Source: Pseudomonas sp. PDM14
Lineage (GTDB): Bacteria > Pseudomonadota > Gammaproteobacteria > Pseudomonadales > Pseudomonadaceae
DNA: 64,000 bases
Direction: 5' to 3'
Assembly (NCBI RefSeq): GCF_014851905.1
Contig: NZ_JACVAQ010000001.1
Span: forward strand, 1,984,001-2,048,000
Both the position numbers and the translations under genes were made by a program. Positions 9,037 to 19,846 of the stretch are shown in pieces. The notes below the pieces were generated by a model. The model made no database searches. It saw only the letters and a list, made by a program, of their open reading frames with translations, and was not told the origin of the DNA. Every line of letters starts with the position of its first letter. Position 1 is the first letter of the stretch.

Positions 9037-9945
9037 TCACTCGCCGCTGCCGACACCTTCGCCGAGCTTGCGCCACAGCAGGCGCACCGCCGCCTTGCGC
9101 TGCAGGGCGCAGCGGTACAGGCGGATCTCCAGCGGCACCTGCCACTGCTCGCCGCCACACACCACCAGCTCGCTGCGCGCCAGCTCGCCGGTCACCGACA
9201 GGCGCGGCACCCAGGCCACGCCCATGCCCTGCAAGGCCATGCTCTTCAAGCTGTCGGCCATCGCCGTTTCGTACACCGTGGTCGAGCGCAGCGCGCGCTG
9301 GCGCAGCAGCTGGTTGACCGAACGGCCGAGAAACGCGCCGGCACTGTAGGCCAGCAGCGGCACGCTCTGCCCACCGTCGAGATCGAACAACGGCTGGCCG
9401 GCGTCATCCACCGCGCACACCGGCAGCATCTCGGTGCGCCCCAGGTCCAGCGAGGGGAAGATTTCCGGCGCCAGCTGAAGCGCGGCGTCCGGGTCGTAGT
9501 AGGCGAGGATCAGGTCGCAGCTGCCCTCACGCAGGGCGTGCACCGCCTCACCGACGTTGCTCGCCACCAGCCGCGTGTTCAGCGGCAGGCCTTCGTTGCG
9601 CAGGCGCGCCATCCACTGCGGGAAGAAGCCCAGGGTCAGCGAGTGCGCGGCGGCGATCTGCAGCACCTCGCCCTGCTGGCCTTCGAGGTGATGCAGGTGG
9701 CGCACCACCTCACCAAGCTGCTCGACCAGGCTGCGCGCGGTAATCAGGAACAGCTGGCCGGACTCGGTCAGCTCCACCGGCGTGCGCGAGCGGTTGATCA
9801 GGGTCAGGCCCAGCGCCGCTTCCAGGCTGCGGATGCGCCGGCTGAAGGCCGGCTGGGTAACGAAGCGACGCTGCGCCGACTGCGAGAAGCTGCGCGTGGC
9901 GGCGAGGCTGACGAAATCTTCCAGCCATTTGGTTTCCAGGTTCAT
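9037..9945 (-). CDS. LysR-family transcriptional regulator
   Basis: The 302-residue protein has the standard LysR layout: an N-terminal winged helix (WLEDFVSLAATRSFSQSAQRR, then VTQPAFSRRIRSLEAALG at about residues 25-42) and a C-terminal inducer-binding domain. I use the ATG at 9945 because it follows GGGGAGAGAG directly, although the frame is open to 9969. It is divergent from aspA across about 315 bases, in the same arrangement as in P. aeruginosa. The partner gene is plausibly its target, but the inducer is unknown. Confidence 0.9.
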   Translation of the reverse strand: MNLETKWLEDFVSLAATRSFSQSAQRRFVTQPAFSRRIRSLEAALGLTLINRSRTPVELTESGQLFLITARSLVEQLGEVVRHLHHLEGQQGEVLQIAAAHSLTLGFFPQWMARLRNEGLPLNTRLVASNVGEAVHALREGSCDLILAYYDPDAALQLAPEIFPSLDLGRTEMLPVCAVDDAGQPLFDLDGGQSVPLLAYSAGAFLGRSVNQLLRQRALRSTTVYETAMADSLKSMALQGMGVAWVPRLSVTGELARSELVVCGGEQWQVPLEIRLYRCALQRKAAVRLLWRKLGEGVGSGE

Positions 9946-10260
9946 CTCTCTCCCCTTATTGACCCGCACACCCTATGCGCTCACGCCGCCGGCGCGGAGC
10001 GCCTGAGGCTGCATTCCCACGCGGAGCGTGAGAACGATCGGTTGCCGGTATGCGGCACCCTGTACTCCTGGCTTTCGAGTGCCACTCGGGCCGGCTGCAC
10101 GTTTGAAATTATGCACGCGCGACATTCATCCCGAGTCACGGCGACATTATGCCGTTCGTGCATACCATAGCGTTTAACAGCATTGGCCGAAAGATGAGTG
10201 AAAGGCAGAGCATATGGCCATCGCGGCACTTGCCGCACTCTCAGCGAGAACCTCTCGATC
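9946..10260. other. lysR/aspA divergent region with inverted repeat
   Basis: No gene is visible. The left part holds a REP-like repeat (10011-10038). The right part has a perfect inverted pair, TATGCACG at 10110-10117 and CGTGCATA at 10157-10164, 39 bases apart, which could be a LysR operator pair controlling aspA. No strong -35/-10 pair can be assigned. Confidence 0.4.
10011..10038. repeat. REP-like palindromic repeat, TTCCCACGC core
   Basis: The core TTCCCACGC-ggagcgtgagaac forms a short hairpin. The same core occurs at 27509-27540 and, degenerate, at 27435-27468. Such repeats with GTTCCCACGC...GCGTGGGAAC are typical of Pseudomonas intergenic spaces. Confidence 0.7.
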
Positions 10261-11691
<1,431 letters not shown>

Positions 11692-11734
11692 TCCGCACAT
11701 CGACCAAGGGGCACCCTCGCCCCTTACTCCTCAG

Positions 11735-11760
11735 GGATGGCCTCGGCCATCCTTTTTTTT
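11735..11760 (+). terminator. Rho-independent terminator of aspA
   Basis: GGATGGCC pairs with GGCCATCC across a two-base gap and is followed by eight T. Confidence 0.92.
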
Positions 11761-11770
11761 GCCCGGCGCT

Positions 11771-12259
11771 TCAGCGCTCCAGGCCAAGGCGCTGGTGCCA
11801 GTCGGCGATGGATTCCGCGGGATAGCCGTCGAACAACTGGTCGCCCGCACGCTCGTCGACCTCGACCCAGGGCGCCCTGGAATCCAGCAACAGGTGGGTG
11901 TGCTCCGGCGGCACCGGCAGGGGCGTGTCGATGGCCGAGGCGAACGGATGGATCAGCGCCGGCCACTCCGGGCTGAACAGCCACAGGCCGCTGCCGCAGT
12001 GCCGGCAGAAGTGCCGTTCGGCGCTGCTGGCGTGGGCGCGCTTGGCGCCCTTGGGCTTGAGCCGGGCGTGATAGACGGTGATGTGCGTGCGCCCGCGCAC
12101 CTTGAGGCTCTTGGCGTCACCGGAAAGGTTGATCGCATACCCGCCGCCGCCCTGGGTCTTGCGGCAGATCGAGCAGTAGCAGCGCTGGTACGGATAGGGA
12201 TGGGCGCTGGTCAGGCTGAACGTGACCGCGCCGCAGTGGCAGGAACCTTCGAGCAGCAT
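11771..12259 (-). CDS. GFA (glutathione-dependent formaldehyde-activating-like) family protein
   Basis: The 162-residue zinc protein shows the GFA/CENP-V fold cysteines: GSCHCGAVTFSL at residues 6-17, RCYCSICRKTQGGG near 27-40 and RHFCRHCGSGLW near 85-96. The family binds zinc through these CxC and CxxC groups. Gfa itself was linked to S-hydroxymethylglutathione formation, but most members, including this one, have no assigned substrate. It is convergent with aspA and upstream of nothing obvious. Confidence 0.85.
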   Translation of the reverse strand: MLLEGSCHCGAVTFSLTSAHPYPYQRCYCSICRKTQGGGGYAINLSGDAKSLKVRGRTHITVYHARLKPKGAKRAHASSAERHFCRHCGSGLWLFSPEWPALIHPFASAIDTPLPVPPEHTHLLLDSRAPWVEVDERAGDQLFDGYPAESIADWHQRLGLER

Positions 12260-12334
12260 GGCGACCTCCGGCGACTGGGTGAGGTCTTCTAGACCCTCGT
12301 CGTCGCCGTTTTGCCGCGAGTTGCTGACCGGCGG

Positions 12335-13147
12335 CTATTCGATCTCGAACAGGCCGTGGCGGATCTGCGCGCCGGCCAGGCGCTGACGGATGTCGTCGTC
12401 GATGCGCGGGTCGTCCGGGCGATAGAGCATCACCTGGCGATAGGCGCTGACCCGGTTGATTTCCGCGCCGAGGTATTCCCAGACCACGCGGGTGCAGGCC
12501 GGAGTACGGCGGTCGCCGCTGGACACCCCGGTCTTCAGGCCGTTGAGGCGGGTGATGCGGCTCTTGAAGCTGGGGATGAGGATGGTCTGGCTCATCTCGT
12601 TGCCGGTCAGCGACTCGTAGTCCATGAGGAACAGGCGGTCCTGCAGGTAGAACGCCGCACCCAGGTAGCGACAGCGCACCCAGTCCTCGGCCTCGCCGCC
12701 GCGCGCCCGTTCCTGGCGCTCCTGGCGCTCGAACAGGTAGTCGCCGCGCTCCTCGCGCACCTGCACCAGCGACAGCAGGATGTGGCCCGGCACCGACATG
12801 CAGTTGGCGTATTCGAAGTAGTAACCGCAGTAGCGCTCCAGGCCGCTGGAGCTCTCGCGCAGCGGCTGGAACAACTCCAGCAGCGCATCGCGGCCCTGCG
12901 CCGGCGCATGGCCGCTGCTGCGCGCGCCGATCAGGCGGGTGAACTGCTCCGGCGGCTGGCCCAGCTCATAGTCCTCGACGCCGAAGAAGTCGCAGATGCG
13001 CTTGAGGTTGTAGGCGGTCGGCCGGCTCTGCCCGCTGAGGTACTTGTTGAACTGCGCGCGGTTGATCGCCAGCTTGCGGCACACCTCGGCAATCGAGCGG
13101 TAGTGGCTGCAGAGCAGCTTGAGGTTGTCGCCGAGGTATTCCGACAT
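12335..13147 (-). CDS. Helix-turn-helix (XRE-type) transcriptional regulator
   Basis: The 270-residue protein starts with a Cro/CI-like DNA-binding domain: LKLLCSHYRSIAEVCRKLAINRAQFNKYLSGQ, split over residues 9-40, followed by PTAYNLKRICDFFGVEDYEL. The C-terminal 190 residues have no domain I recognise and could be a ligand-binding module. It is divergent from the Na+/alanine symporter gene (190 bases apart), so it may regulate amino-acid uptake. That link is inference only. Confidence 0.8.
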   Translation of the reverse strand: MSEYLGDNLKLLCSHYRSIAEVCRKLAINRAQFNKYLSGQSRPTAYNLKRICDFFGVEDYELGQPPEQFTRLIGARSSGHAPAQGRDALLELFQPLRESSSGLERYCGYYFEYANCMSVPGHILLSLVQVREERGDYLFERQERQERARGGEAEDWVRCRYLGAAFYLQDRLFLMDYESLTGNEMSQTILIPSFKSRITRLNGLKTGVSSGDRRTPACTRVVWEYLGAEINRVSAYRQVMLYRPDDPRIDDDIRQRLAGAQIRHGLFEIE

Positions 13148-13336
13148 GGGGCCAGCCAGGTTGATGCGAGTGATGCAACTCTAGCATCAACTCGCGCCAT
13201 ATCACCGCAACTTGCGGAATTGTTCCAGTTCACGCCTTGTCCAACCATGCCCAGGCTTACCGGTGGACCGGCCCTGTCCGGGTGCCAAGGCTTCCATCGT
13301 TCCAATAACAAGATCCATCCGCTCAGGTGCACTGCC

Positions 13337-14776
13337 ATGCTCGACCTTCTCAACGACCTGCTTTGGAGCAAGGTCCTCATCGTCGCCCTCGTTGGTCTCG
13401 GTCTGTATTTCTCGCTCCGCTCGCGCTTCGTGCAATTTCGCTACTTCGCCGACATGTTCCGCATCTTTGCCGAAGCCTTCCAGCGCCAGCCGGGCCAGCT
13501 CAGCTCGTTCCAGGCGCTGATGCTCTCCGTGGCCGGGCGCGTCGGCGCCGGCAACATCGCCGGCGTCGCCGTGGCCATCATGCTCGGCGGGCCAGGCGCG
13601 GTGTTCTGGATGTGGCTGGTCGCGCTGCTCGGCATGGCCACCAGCTATTTCGAATGTTCCCTGGCCCAGCTGTACAAGCGCCGCGAGGCGGACGGTACCT
13701 ACCGTGGCGGCCCGGCCTTCTACATCCTGCACGGTCTGGGTCAGCGCTGGCTGGCGGTGATCTTCTCGATCCTGCTGCTGGTCACCTTCGGCTTCGGCTT
13801 CAACGCCGTGCAGGCGTACACCGTAGCCACCTCGCTGCATGACACCTTCGGCCTGCCGACGTACGCCAGCGGCCTGGCGCTCGTCGGCGTGATCGCCCTG
13901 ATCATCTTCGGCGGCATCAAGCGCATCGCCAGCATGGCCGACGTGCTGGTGCCGATCATGGCGTTCTCCTACATCGGCATGGCGCTGGTGGTGCTGGGCA
14001 TGAACATCGCCGAAGTGCCGGCAACCCTGGCACTGATCGTCAAGAGCGCCTTCGGCCTGGAGCCCGCATTCGCCGGTGGTATCGGCGCGGCCATTCTGAT
14101 GGGGGTCAAGCGCGGCCTGTTCTCCAACGAAGCGGGCCTGGGCAGTGCACCGAACGTCGCCGCCGTGGCGGAGGTCAAGCACCCGGCCGCCCAAGGCATC
14201 GTGCAGTCGCTCAGCGTGTTCATCGACACCATTCTGGTATGCACCAGCACCGCGCTGATCATCCTGCTGTCCGGCGTCTACCAGCCGGGCAGCGAAATGG
14301 CCGGCGTGGTCCTGACGCAGACGGCCATGGCCGCCTCGGTCGGCGAATGGGGCCGCGTGTTCGTCAGCATGGCGCTGCTGCTCTTCGTCTTCACCACCCT
14401 GGTGTACAACTACTATCTCGGCGAGAACGCCCTGGGTTTCTTCAGCAGCAAGCGCTGGCTGGTGCAGGTCTACCGTGTGCTGGTGATCGCCCTGGTGCTG
14501 TGGGGCTCGATGCAGGACCTGTCCACCGTGTTCGGCTTCGCCGACGTGACCATGGGCCTGCTGGCACTGGTCAACCTGACAGCGGTATTCCTGCTATTCA
14601 AGACCGGCCTGCGGCTGATGCGCGACTACGATGGCCAACGCAAGGCGGGCGTTCAGTCCCCTGTTCTCGACCCACGTGACTATGCCGACCTGGACCTCGA
14701 CCCGGCCGCCTGGCCGATTCGCCAGAACGCCGGCGTCGAGCGTGCCGAGATAGGCCACAGCGTGCATCAGCGCTGA
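13337..14776 (+). CDS. Alanine/glycine:cation symporter family protein (AGCS)
   Basis: The 479-residue protein has about 11 membrane helices and clear AGCS motifs: GRVGAGNIAGVAVAIMLGGPGA split over residues 66-88, MGVKRGLFSNEAGLGSAPN near 255-273, and HPAAQGIVQSLSVFIDT near 280-297. The family brings in alanine or glycine with Na+. The frame is open far upstream to 12311, but that part is the complement of the XRE gene; the ATG at 13337 starts the first helix and follows AGGTG. A strong terminator follows. Confidence 0.93.
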   Translation: MLDLLNDLLWSKVLIVALVGLGLYFSLRSRFVQFRYFADMFRIFAEAFQRQPGQLSSFQALMLSVAGRVGAGNIAGVAVAIMLGGPGAVFWMWLVALLGMATSYFECSLAQLYKRREADGTYRGGPAFYILHGLGQRWLAVIFSILLLVTFGFGFNAVQAYTVATSLHDTFGLPTYASGLALVGVIALIIFGGIKRIASMADVLVPIMAFSYIGMALVVLGMNIAEVPATLALIVKSAFGLEPAFAGGIGAAILMGVKRGLFSNEAGLGSAPNVAAVAEVKHPAAQGIVQSLSVFIDTILVCTSTALIILLSGVYQPGSEMAGVVLTQTAMAASVGEWGRVFVSMALLLFVFTTLVYNYYLGENALGFFSSKRWLVQVYRVLVIALVLWGSMQDLSTVFGFADVTMGLLALVNLTAVFLLFKTGLRLMRDYDGQRKAGVQSPVLDPRDYADLDLDPAAWPIRQNAGVERAEIGHSVHQR

Positions 14777-14795
14777 GCCCGTATGCGTTCCAGCA

Positions 14796-14818
14796 AAGGG
14801 GGCTGCGGCCCCCTTTTT
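14796..14818 (+). terminator. Rho-independent terminator of the AGCS gene
   Basis: AAGGGGGC pairs with GCCCCCTT across TGCG, with further T residues after the stem. Confidence 0.88.
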
Positions 14819-14896
14819 GCTTGATCTACGGCGGCGATTGCTCGTTACACTGAGGTTCGCCCGCAGTCTGCTCTGCCGCCCACAGGAGTCCCTCGC

Positions 14897-15343
14897 ATGT
14901 CCGTCGAAATCCGCCCCGTCAGCGCCGCCGACCACGCCGCCTGGCTGCCGCTGTGGCAGGGCTACCAGCGTTTCTACAACACCACGATCGCCGCCGAGAC
15001 CACGGCCGTGACCTGGCAGCGCTTCCTCGATCCAGCCGAACCGATGCACGCCGCCCTCGCCTGGCAGGATGGCGTGGCCATCGGCCTGGTGCACTTCATC
15101 TTCCACCGCTCCTGCTGGACCGTGGGCGACTACTGCTACCTGCAGGACCTCTACGTCGCCGACACCGTGCGCGGCGGTGGCGTCGGCCGCGGGCTGATCG
15201 AGCATGTCTACGCTCAGGCCCAGGCCGCCGGCGCCAGCCGCGTGCACTGGCTGACCCAGGCCGACAACGCCCAGGCGCGCCTGCTGTACGACCGCATCGC
15301 CAGCAACTCCGGCTTCATCCAGTACCGCCATTTGTTCGCCTGA
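14897..15343 (+). CDS. GNAT-family N-acetyltransferase
   Basis: The 148-residue protein is a single GNAT domain. The acetyl-CoA binding loop is visible as LYVADTVRGGGVGRGLIEHV at about residues 89-108, preceded by the DYCYLQDL strand. The C-terminal TQADNAQARLLYDRIA region is also typical. The substrate is unknown. It has an AGGAG site before the ATG and is followed after 16 bases by the asparaginase gene, so the two are probably one operon. Confidence 0.88.
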   Translation: MSVEIRPVSAADHAAWLPLWQGYQRFYNTTIAAETTAVTWQRFLDPAEPMHAALAWQDGVAIGLVHFIFHRSCWTVGDYCYLQDLYVADTVRGGGVGRGLIEHVYAQAQAAGASRVHWLTQADNAQARLLYDRIASNSGFIQYRHLFA

Positions 15344-15359
15344 ATCACGGAAGACCGCC

Positions 15360-16352
15360 ATGACCCCGTCGCAGAACCTGCTGGTGCTCTACACCGGCGG
15401 CACCATCGGCATGCAGATGACCGACGCCGGCCTCGCCCCGGCGTCCGGCTTCGAGGCGCGCCTGCGCGCCGAGCAGTTCAAGCACCCGCAGCGCGCCGTG
15501 CCCCCATGGACCTTCGGCGAGCTGCTGCCACCGCTCGACAGCGCCAACATGACCCAGGCCAACTGGCTGGCCATGCGCGACGCCATCGTCGCCGGGGTGG
15601 ATGCCGGGCATGACGCGGTGCTGGTGCTGCACGGCACCGACACCCTGGCCTACAGCGCTGCGGCGCTGTCCTTCCTGCTGCTCGGCCTGCCGGTGCCGGT
15701 GCTGCTGACCGGCTCGATGCAGCCAGCGGGCGGCGCCGGCAGCGACGCCTGGCCCAACCTGTTCGGCGCCCTGGACGTGCTCGCCCAGGGCGTGGCGCCC
15801 GGCGTGCATGTGTACTTCAACGGCAACCTGCTGCACGGCGCCTGCACCAGCAAGCTGAAAAGCGAGGCCTTCGACGCCTTCGTCGAGGCGCAGCGCCTGC
15901 GCCGCGGGGTCAAGGCCGAGCACCTGCCGCCGGCACTCGACTACCGCCAGCCGCGCCAGCCGGTGACACTGGCCGTGCAGCCGCTGTTCCCCGGCCTGGC
16001 CGCCGAGCAGCTGCGCGCCGTGCTGGCCAGCGGCGTGCGCGGCCTGCTGCTGGAGTGCTACGGCAGCGGTACCGGGCCGACCGCCGATGGCGAATTCGTC
16101 AGCGTACTGCGTGACGCGCATGCCGCCGGCGTGGTCATCGCGGCGATCAGCCAATGCCCACAGGGGCATGTCGAATTCGGCATCTACGCCGCCGGCAGCC
16201 AGCTCGCCGCCGCGGGCGTCATCAGTGGCGATGGCATGACCCGCGAGGCCGCCCTGGGCAAGCTGTTCAGCCTGCTCGGCGCCGGTCTAGACCAGGCCGA
16301 GACGGAGCGCTGGTTCTGCCTCGATCTGTGTGGCGAACAGGCCGACAGCTAA
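15360..16352 (+). CDS. L-asparaginase family protein
   Basis: The 330-residue protein carries both asparaginase active-site signatures: LVLYTGGTIGMQ at residues 8-19 (first catalytic Thr) and VLVLHGTDTLAYSAAAL near 87-103 (Thr-Asp pair). The LLTGSMQPAGGAGSDA segment near 115-130 also fits. It has no signal peptide, so it is a cytoplasmic, type I-like enzyme giving aspartate and ammonia. It is coupled to the acetyltransferase gene upstream. Confidence 0.92.
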   Translation: MTPSQNLLVLYTGGTIGMQMTDAGLAPASGFEARLRAEQFKHPQRAVPPWTFGELLPPLDSANMTQANWLAMRDAIVAGVDAGHDAVLVLHGTDTLAYSAAALSFLLLGLPVPVLLTGSMQPAGGAGSDAWPNLFGALDVLAQGVAPGVHVYFNGNLLHGACTSKLKSEAFDAFVEAQRLRRGVKAEHLPPALDYRQPRQPVTLAVQPLFPGLAAEQLRAVLASGVRGLLLECYGSGTGPTADGEFVSVLRDAHAAGVVIAAISQCPQGHVEFGIYAAGSQLAAAGVISGDGMTREAALGKLFSLLGAGLDQAETERWFCLDLCGEQADS

Positions 16353-16462
16353 GACCTGACGAGCCGCCACCGCGGCTCGCTCAAGTCGTCAGAAAAGCTT
16401 CAAATCCCCGTCACATGCACGGGGCATAGTCGCTGGCTTTAACCTCCAACGACTGGTGCCCA

Positions 16463-19400
16463 ATGCCTCTGCACAACCCGCTGCTGCGCCCACTTCCCCT
16501 GGTCATCGCCCTGCAGGCGGCCCTGCTCGCTCACGCTCACGCAGCCCCTGCCACCTTTCCCGTCACTTCCGGCACGACCATCACCAGCCGCCAGGACCTG
16601 GCAGGCGTCGGCGTGGTCGAGCAGGGCGGCGCTTTCAGCGTTGCGGGCAACAACGAGGCGATAAAGGTGCTGACCGGCGCCTCGACCCTGGACAACTACG
16701 GCAGCATTCGCCAGATCGGCAGCGGGCGCGCCATCGACGCCAATGCCAACGGCACGCAACTGACCATCACCAACCACGCCGGCGCGGTGGTCGACGCCGT
16801 TGGCAACGTCGCCATCCGCATCGGCAAGGCTGACGGCCAGTTCCTGATCGACAATCAAGGCACCATTTCGCAGAGCGGCACCCGCATCGGTGGCGAACGG
16901 GCGATCAAGGCCGACGCCGACTACAGCAGCACGGGCAACCAGATCATCAACGGCTCCAGCAACAACAACGCCGCGATAATCAGCTCCACCGGCAACGACG
17001 CCCTGCGCGTGGGCAGCAACGTCACCCTGAGCAACTACGGCAGCATCGTCTCCACCGGCCTGGTCAACACCAGCTGCCCGGACTACATGCCGACCTGCAC
17101 CGAAGACGACTTCTCCGCCGCCGACGGCGTGGCCATCCAGGATTCGAGCCGCAATGTGGTCATCCTCAACCGCGGCAGCATCAGCGGCCCGCGCCACGGC
17201 ATCGACGGCGGCAACCCGCTGGACGCGGTTGCCGATAGCAACCTGTTCGGCCTGGACCAGCTGGTCATCACCTCGATCGGCCCTAATGGCGTGACCTTCG
17301 ACAAGGTCGTCGACGGCGTTACCAGCCACGGCATCAACATCCTCAACCCGGTGGTGATCAACTACGCCGGCGGCGAGATCACCGGCCACAACGGCTCGGG
17401 CGTCGGCTTCGACGGCCACGGCGTGGTGATCAATCACGGCACCATCACCGGCGATTACGCCGGTGCCGGCAACGTCTTCGACCACCAGAACCTCGGCACC
17501 ACCAGCAGCAACGGTGACGGCGACGGCGTCGACATCGACGGCATGGCCTACATCGAGAACCACGGCGTGATCCAGGGCATCGGCGCCGGCGGTTTCGATT
17601 CCGGTGGCAACGCCAACGGTGCCGATGGCATCGCCGCCGGTGGCGGCACCATCATCAACCACGCCGGCGCGCGCATCTTCGGCCAGGCCAAGGGCATCCT
17701 CATCGACGACGGCGCCAGCGGCAGTGGCAGCCCGACCGGGCGCGGCACCGTCGATGCCAATGGCGGGGCGGCACGCATCAGCAATGCCGGCGAGATCATC
17801 GGTGCCGACGAAGTGGCCATCGGTCTGGTCGGCGATTACGACGATCGCCTGTTCAACCTGGCCGGCGGGGTGATCCGCGGCGGCGCTGACACCACCCGCG
17901 TGGACCAGAACAACAGCAGCACCGCCGCAGCCGCGGTGCAGATGGGGGCGGGCGACGACATACTGCTCAACGCCGGCCTGATCGAGGGCGAGAACGGCCT
18001 GGCCGTCGACCTCGGCGAGGGCGATGACCGACTCTATGTCCTCGCCGGTGCCAGCTTCATCGGCCTGGTCGACGGCGGTGCCGGCAACGACCTGGTAGAG
18101 CTGGACGACAGCCTCGGCGGGCAGTTCGGCAACAGCAGCAACTTCGAACTGCTGCGGGTCAGCCAGGGCGCCTGGACCGTGAACAGCGACGACTTCAGCC
18201 TCGGCGCCGACGTGCTCAGCGGCGCCAGCCTGCGCAATGCCGGCACAATTCGCGGTGACGTGCTGGTCGCCAGTGGCGGCGCATTCGGCGGTGGCCAGAT
18301 CGGCGGCGACCTCTACCTCGCTGGCGGCTCGACCCTGCTGCTGGACATCGCTGCCGACGGCAGCCACAACTCGACCCAGCTCAACGGGCGCGCGTTCATC
18401 ACCGACGCCACCCTGCACGTGGTCGCCGGTGCTGGCGACTACCCGCGGCAGAGCCAGTACAGCGTGCTGCAGGCCGGCGGCGGCATCGACGGCCGCTTCG
18501 CCAGCGTCAGCAGCAACTTCGCCTTCCTCACGCCAACGCTGAGCTACGGCACCAACAGCGTGACCCTCGACATGCTGCGCAACGACCAGGCTTTTGCCGA
18601 CGTCGCCCAGTCCGGCAACGGCCGCAACGTCGCCGACAGCCTGCAGAGCCAGGGCAGTGGCGAGCTGTACCAGGCCCTGCTGACCAGCAGCGAAGCGGAG
18701 GCGAGCAAGGCCTTGGAACAGCTCGCCGCCAGCAGCAACGCCAGCGCCGCAAGCGTCAACCAGGCCAGCACCGCGCAGATCGGCGGCGCCATGCTCGGCG
18801 CCATGCAGCAGCTTGGAGGCAGCAGCAACCTGCAGGCCGCTCTGTTGCGTGAGGATGCGCCGCAACTGGCCGCCACCGGCGTACCGCAGGAAGCGCGCAA
18901 CCTCACCGACAGCCGCGCCGCCGGCCGCCTGTGGCTGCAGGGCCTGGGCAGCCACGGCCGCATCGACGGCAACGCCGGTGTTGCCGATGTCAGCCAGGAC
19001 ACCCAGGGCGCGCTGCTCGGCGCCGACTGGTCACTGGGCTCGGCCTGGCGCCTGGGCGTGCTCGGCGGCTACTCGCGCAGCGACGTGGACGCCGGTCGTG
19101 GCGCATCGAGCGACATCGACAGCCTGCACCTGGGCCTCTATGCCGTGCACCAGAGCGGCCCACTCGCCCTACGCCTGGGCGCCGCGTACAGCCAGCATGA
19201 CAACAGCGGCAAGCGCCGGGTCGAGTTCAGCGGCTTCAGCGACAACCTGCGCAGCGACTTCGATGCCGACAGCCAGCAGGCCTTCGCCGAACTCGGCTAC
19301 CAGCTGACTGCCGGTCGCCTGCTCGCCGAACCCTTCGCTGCACTCGGCTACCAGCGCTACAGCCACGAGGCCTACTCGGAGAAAGGCGGCGCCGCAGCGC

Positions 19401-19744
19401 TGCGCGTCGAGGAGCAGGACCAGGACAACCTCAGCAGCACCCTCGGCGTGCGCCTGGCGCACCTCGCCAGCCTGGATAACGGCAGGAGCCTGACCCCGCG
19501 CCTGAGCGTCGGCTGGCGCCACGTCTACGGCGACATCGACAACAGCGCGCGGCAATCCTTCCTCAGCGGCGGCAACGCCTTCAGCGTCGAAGGCACCGCG
19601 CTGGACCGCGACAGCCTGCTGCTGCAGGCCGGCCTCGATCTCGGCATCAGCCGTACACAAAGTGTGGGCCTGAGCTACAGCGGTGAAATGGGCAGCGACG
19701 CGCAGAACCATGCGCTGCTTGCCGAGTGGCAATTGCGCTTCTGA
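16463..19744 (+). CDS. Large autotransporter with beta-helix passenger and beta-barrel
   Basis: The 1093-residue protein has a signal peptide (MPLHNPLLRPLPLVIALQAALLAHAHA), a passenger of about residues 28-790 and a C-terminal autotransporter barrel of about residues 800-1093 ending in WQLRF with the terminal phenylalanine typical of outer-membrane barrels. The passenger has many turns of the form NYGSI, NHGTI, NRGSI and NAGEI, interspersed with GAGDD/GEGDD calcium-like turns, as in beta-helix passengers. It should be exported by Sec and displayed on the surface; adhesion is the common role but is not shown. An AraC gene follows on the same strand. Confidence 0.92.
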   Translation: MPLHNPLLRPLPLVIALQAALLAHAHAAPATFPVTSGTTITSRQDLAGVGVVEQGGAFSVAGNNEAIKVLTGASTLDNYGSIRQIGSGRAIDANANGTQLTITNHAGAVVDAVGNVAIRIGKADGQFLIDNQGTISQSGTRIGGERAIKADADYSSTGNQIINGSSNNNAAIISSTGNDALRVGSNVTLSNYGSIVSTGLVNTSCPDYMPTCTEDDFSAADGVAIQDSSRNVVILNRGSISGPRHGIDGGNPLDAVADSNLFGLDQLVITSIGPNGVTFDKVVDGVTSHGINILNPVVINYAGGEITGHNGSGVGFDGHGVVINHGTITGDYAGAGNVFDHQNLGTTSSNGDGDGVDIDGMAYIENHGVIQGIGAGGFDSGGNANGADGIAAGGGTIINHAGARIFGQAKGILIDDGASGSGSPTGRGTVDANGGAARISNAGEIIGADEVAIGLVGDYDDRLFNLAGGVIRGGADTTRVDQNNSSTAAAAVQMGAGDDILLNAGLIEGENGLAVDLGEGDDRLYVLAGASFIGLVDGGAGNDLVELDDSLGGQFGNSSNFELLRVSQGAWTVNSDDFSLGADVLSGASLRNAGTIRGDVLVASGGAFGGGQIGGDLYLAGGSTLLLDIAADGSHNSTQLNGRAFITDATLHVVAGAGDYPRQSQYSVLQAGGGIDGRFASVSSNFAFLTPTLSYGTNSVTLDMLRNDQAFADVAQSGNGRNVADSLQSQGSGELYQALLTSSEAEASKALEQLAASSNASAASVNQASTAQIGGAMLGAMQQLGGSSNLQAALLREDAPQLAATGVPQEARNLTDSRAAGRLWLQGLGSHGRIDGNAGVADVSQDTQGALLGADWSLGSAWRLGVLGGYSRSDVDAGRGASSDIDSLHLGLYAVHQSGPLALRLGAAYSQHDNSGKRRVEFSGFSDNLRSDFDADSQQAFAELGYQLTAGRLLAEPFAALGYQRYSHEAYSEKGGAAALRVEEQDQDNLSSTLGVRLAHLASLDNGRSLTPRLSVGWRHVYGDIDNSARQSFLSGGNAFSVEGTALDRDSLLLQAGLDLGISRTQSVGLSYSGEMGSDAQNHALLAEWQLRF

Positions 19745-19749
19745 GCCAC

Positions 19750-19776
19750 GGCGGGCAGGCCACGCGCCTGCCCGCC
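19750..19776 (+). terminator. Hairpin after the autotransporter gene
   Basis: GGCGGGCAGGC pairs perfectly with GCCTGCCCGCC across CACGC. No T-run follows, so termination is likely but not certain. Confidence 0.5.
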
Positions 19777-19846
19777 CGTCTCCCTCGTGCGTACCGAGGC
19801 ATGCTTCTTGCGTCGTTTATCGGCCTGTTCATCGCCGAAAACGCTC

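Noticed and set aside
12311..13336. N-terminal extension of the AGCS frame to an 821-residue protein
   Set aside because: The extension is the complement of the XRE gene and has no membrane or family character; the family start is at 13337.
16439..18955. Antisense open frame of 838 residues
   Set aside because: It is the shadow of the autotransporter passenger in high-G+C DNA: low-complexity Ala/Val/Gly with no motif.
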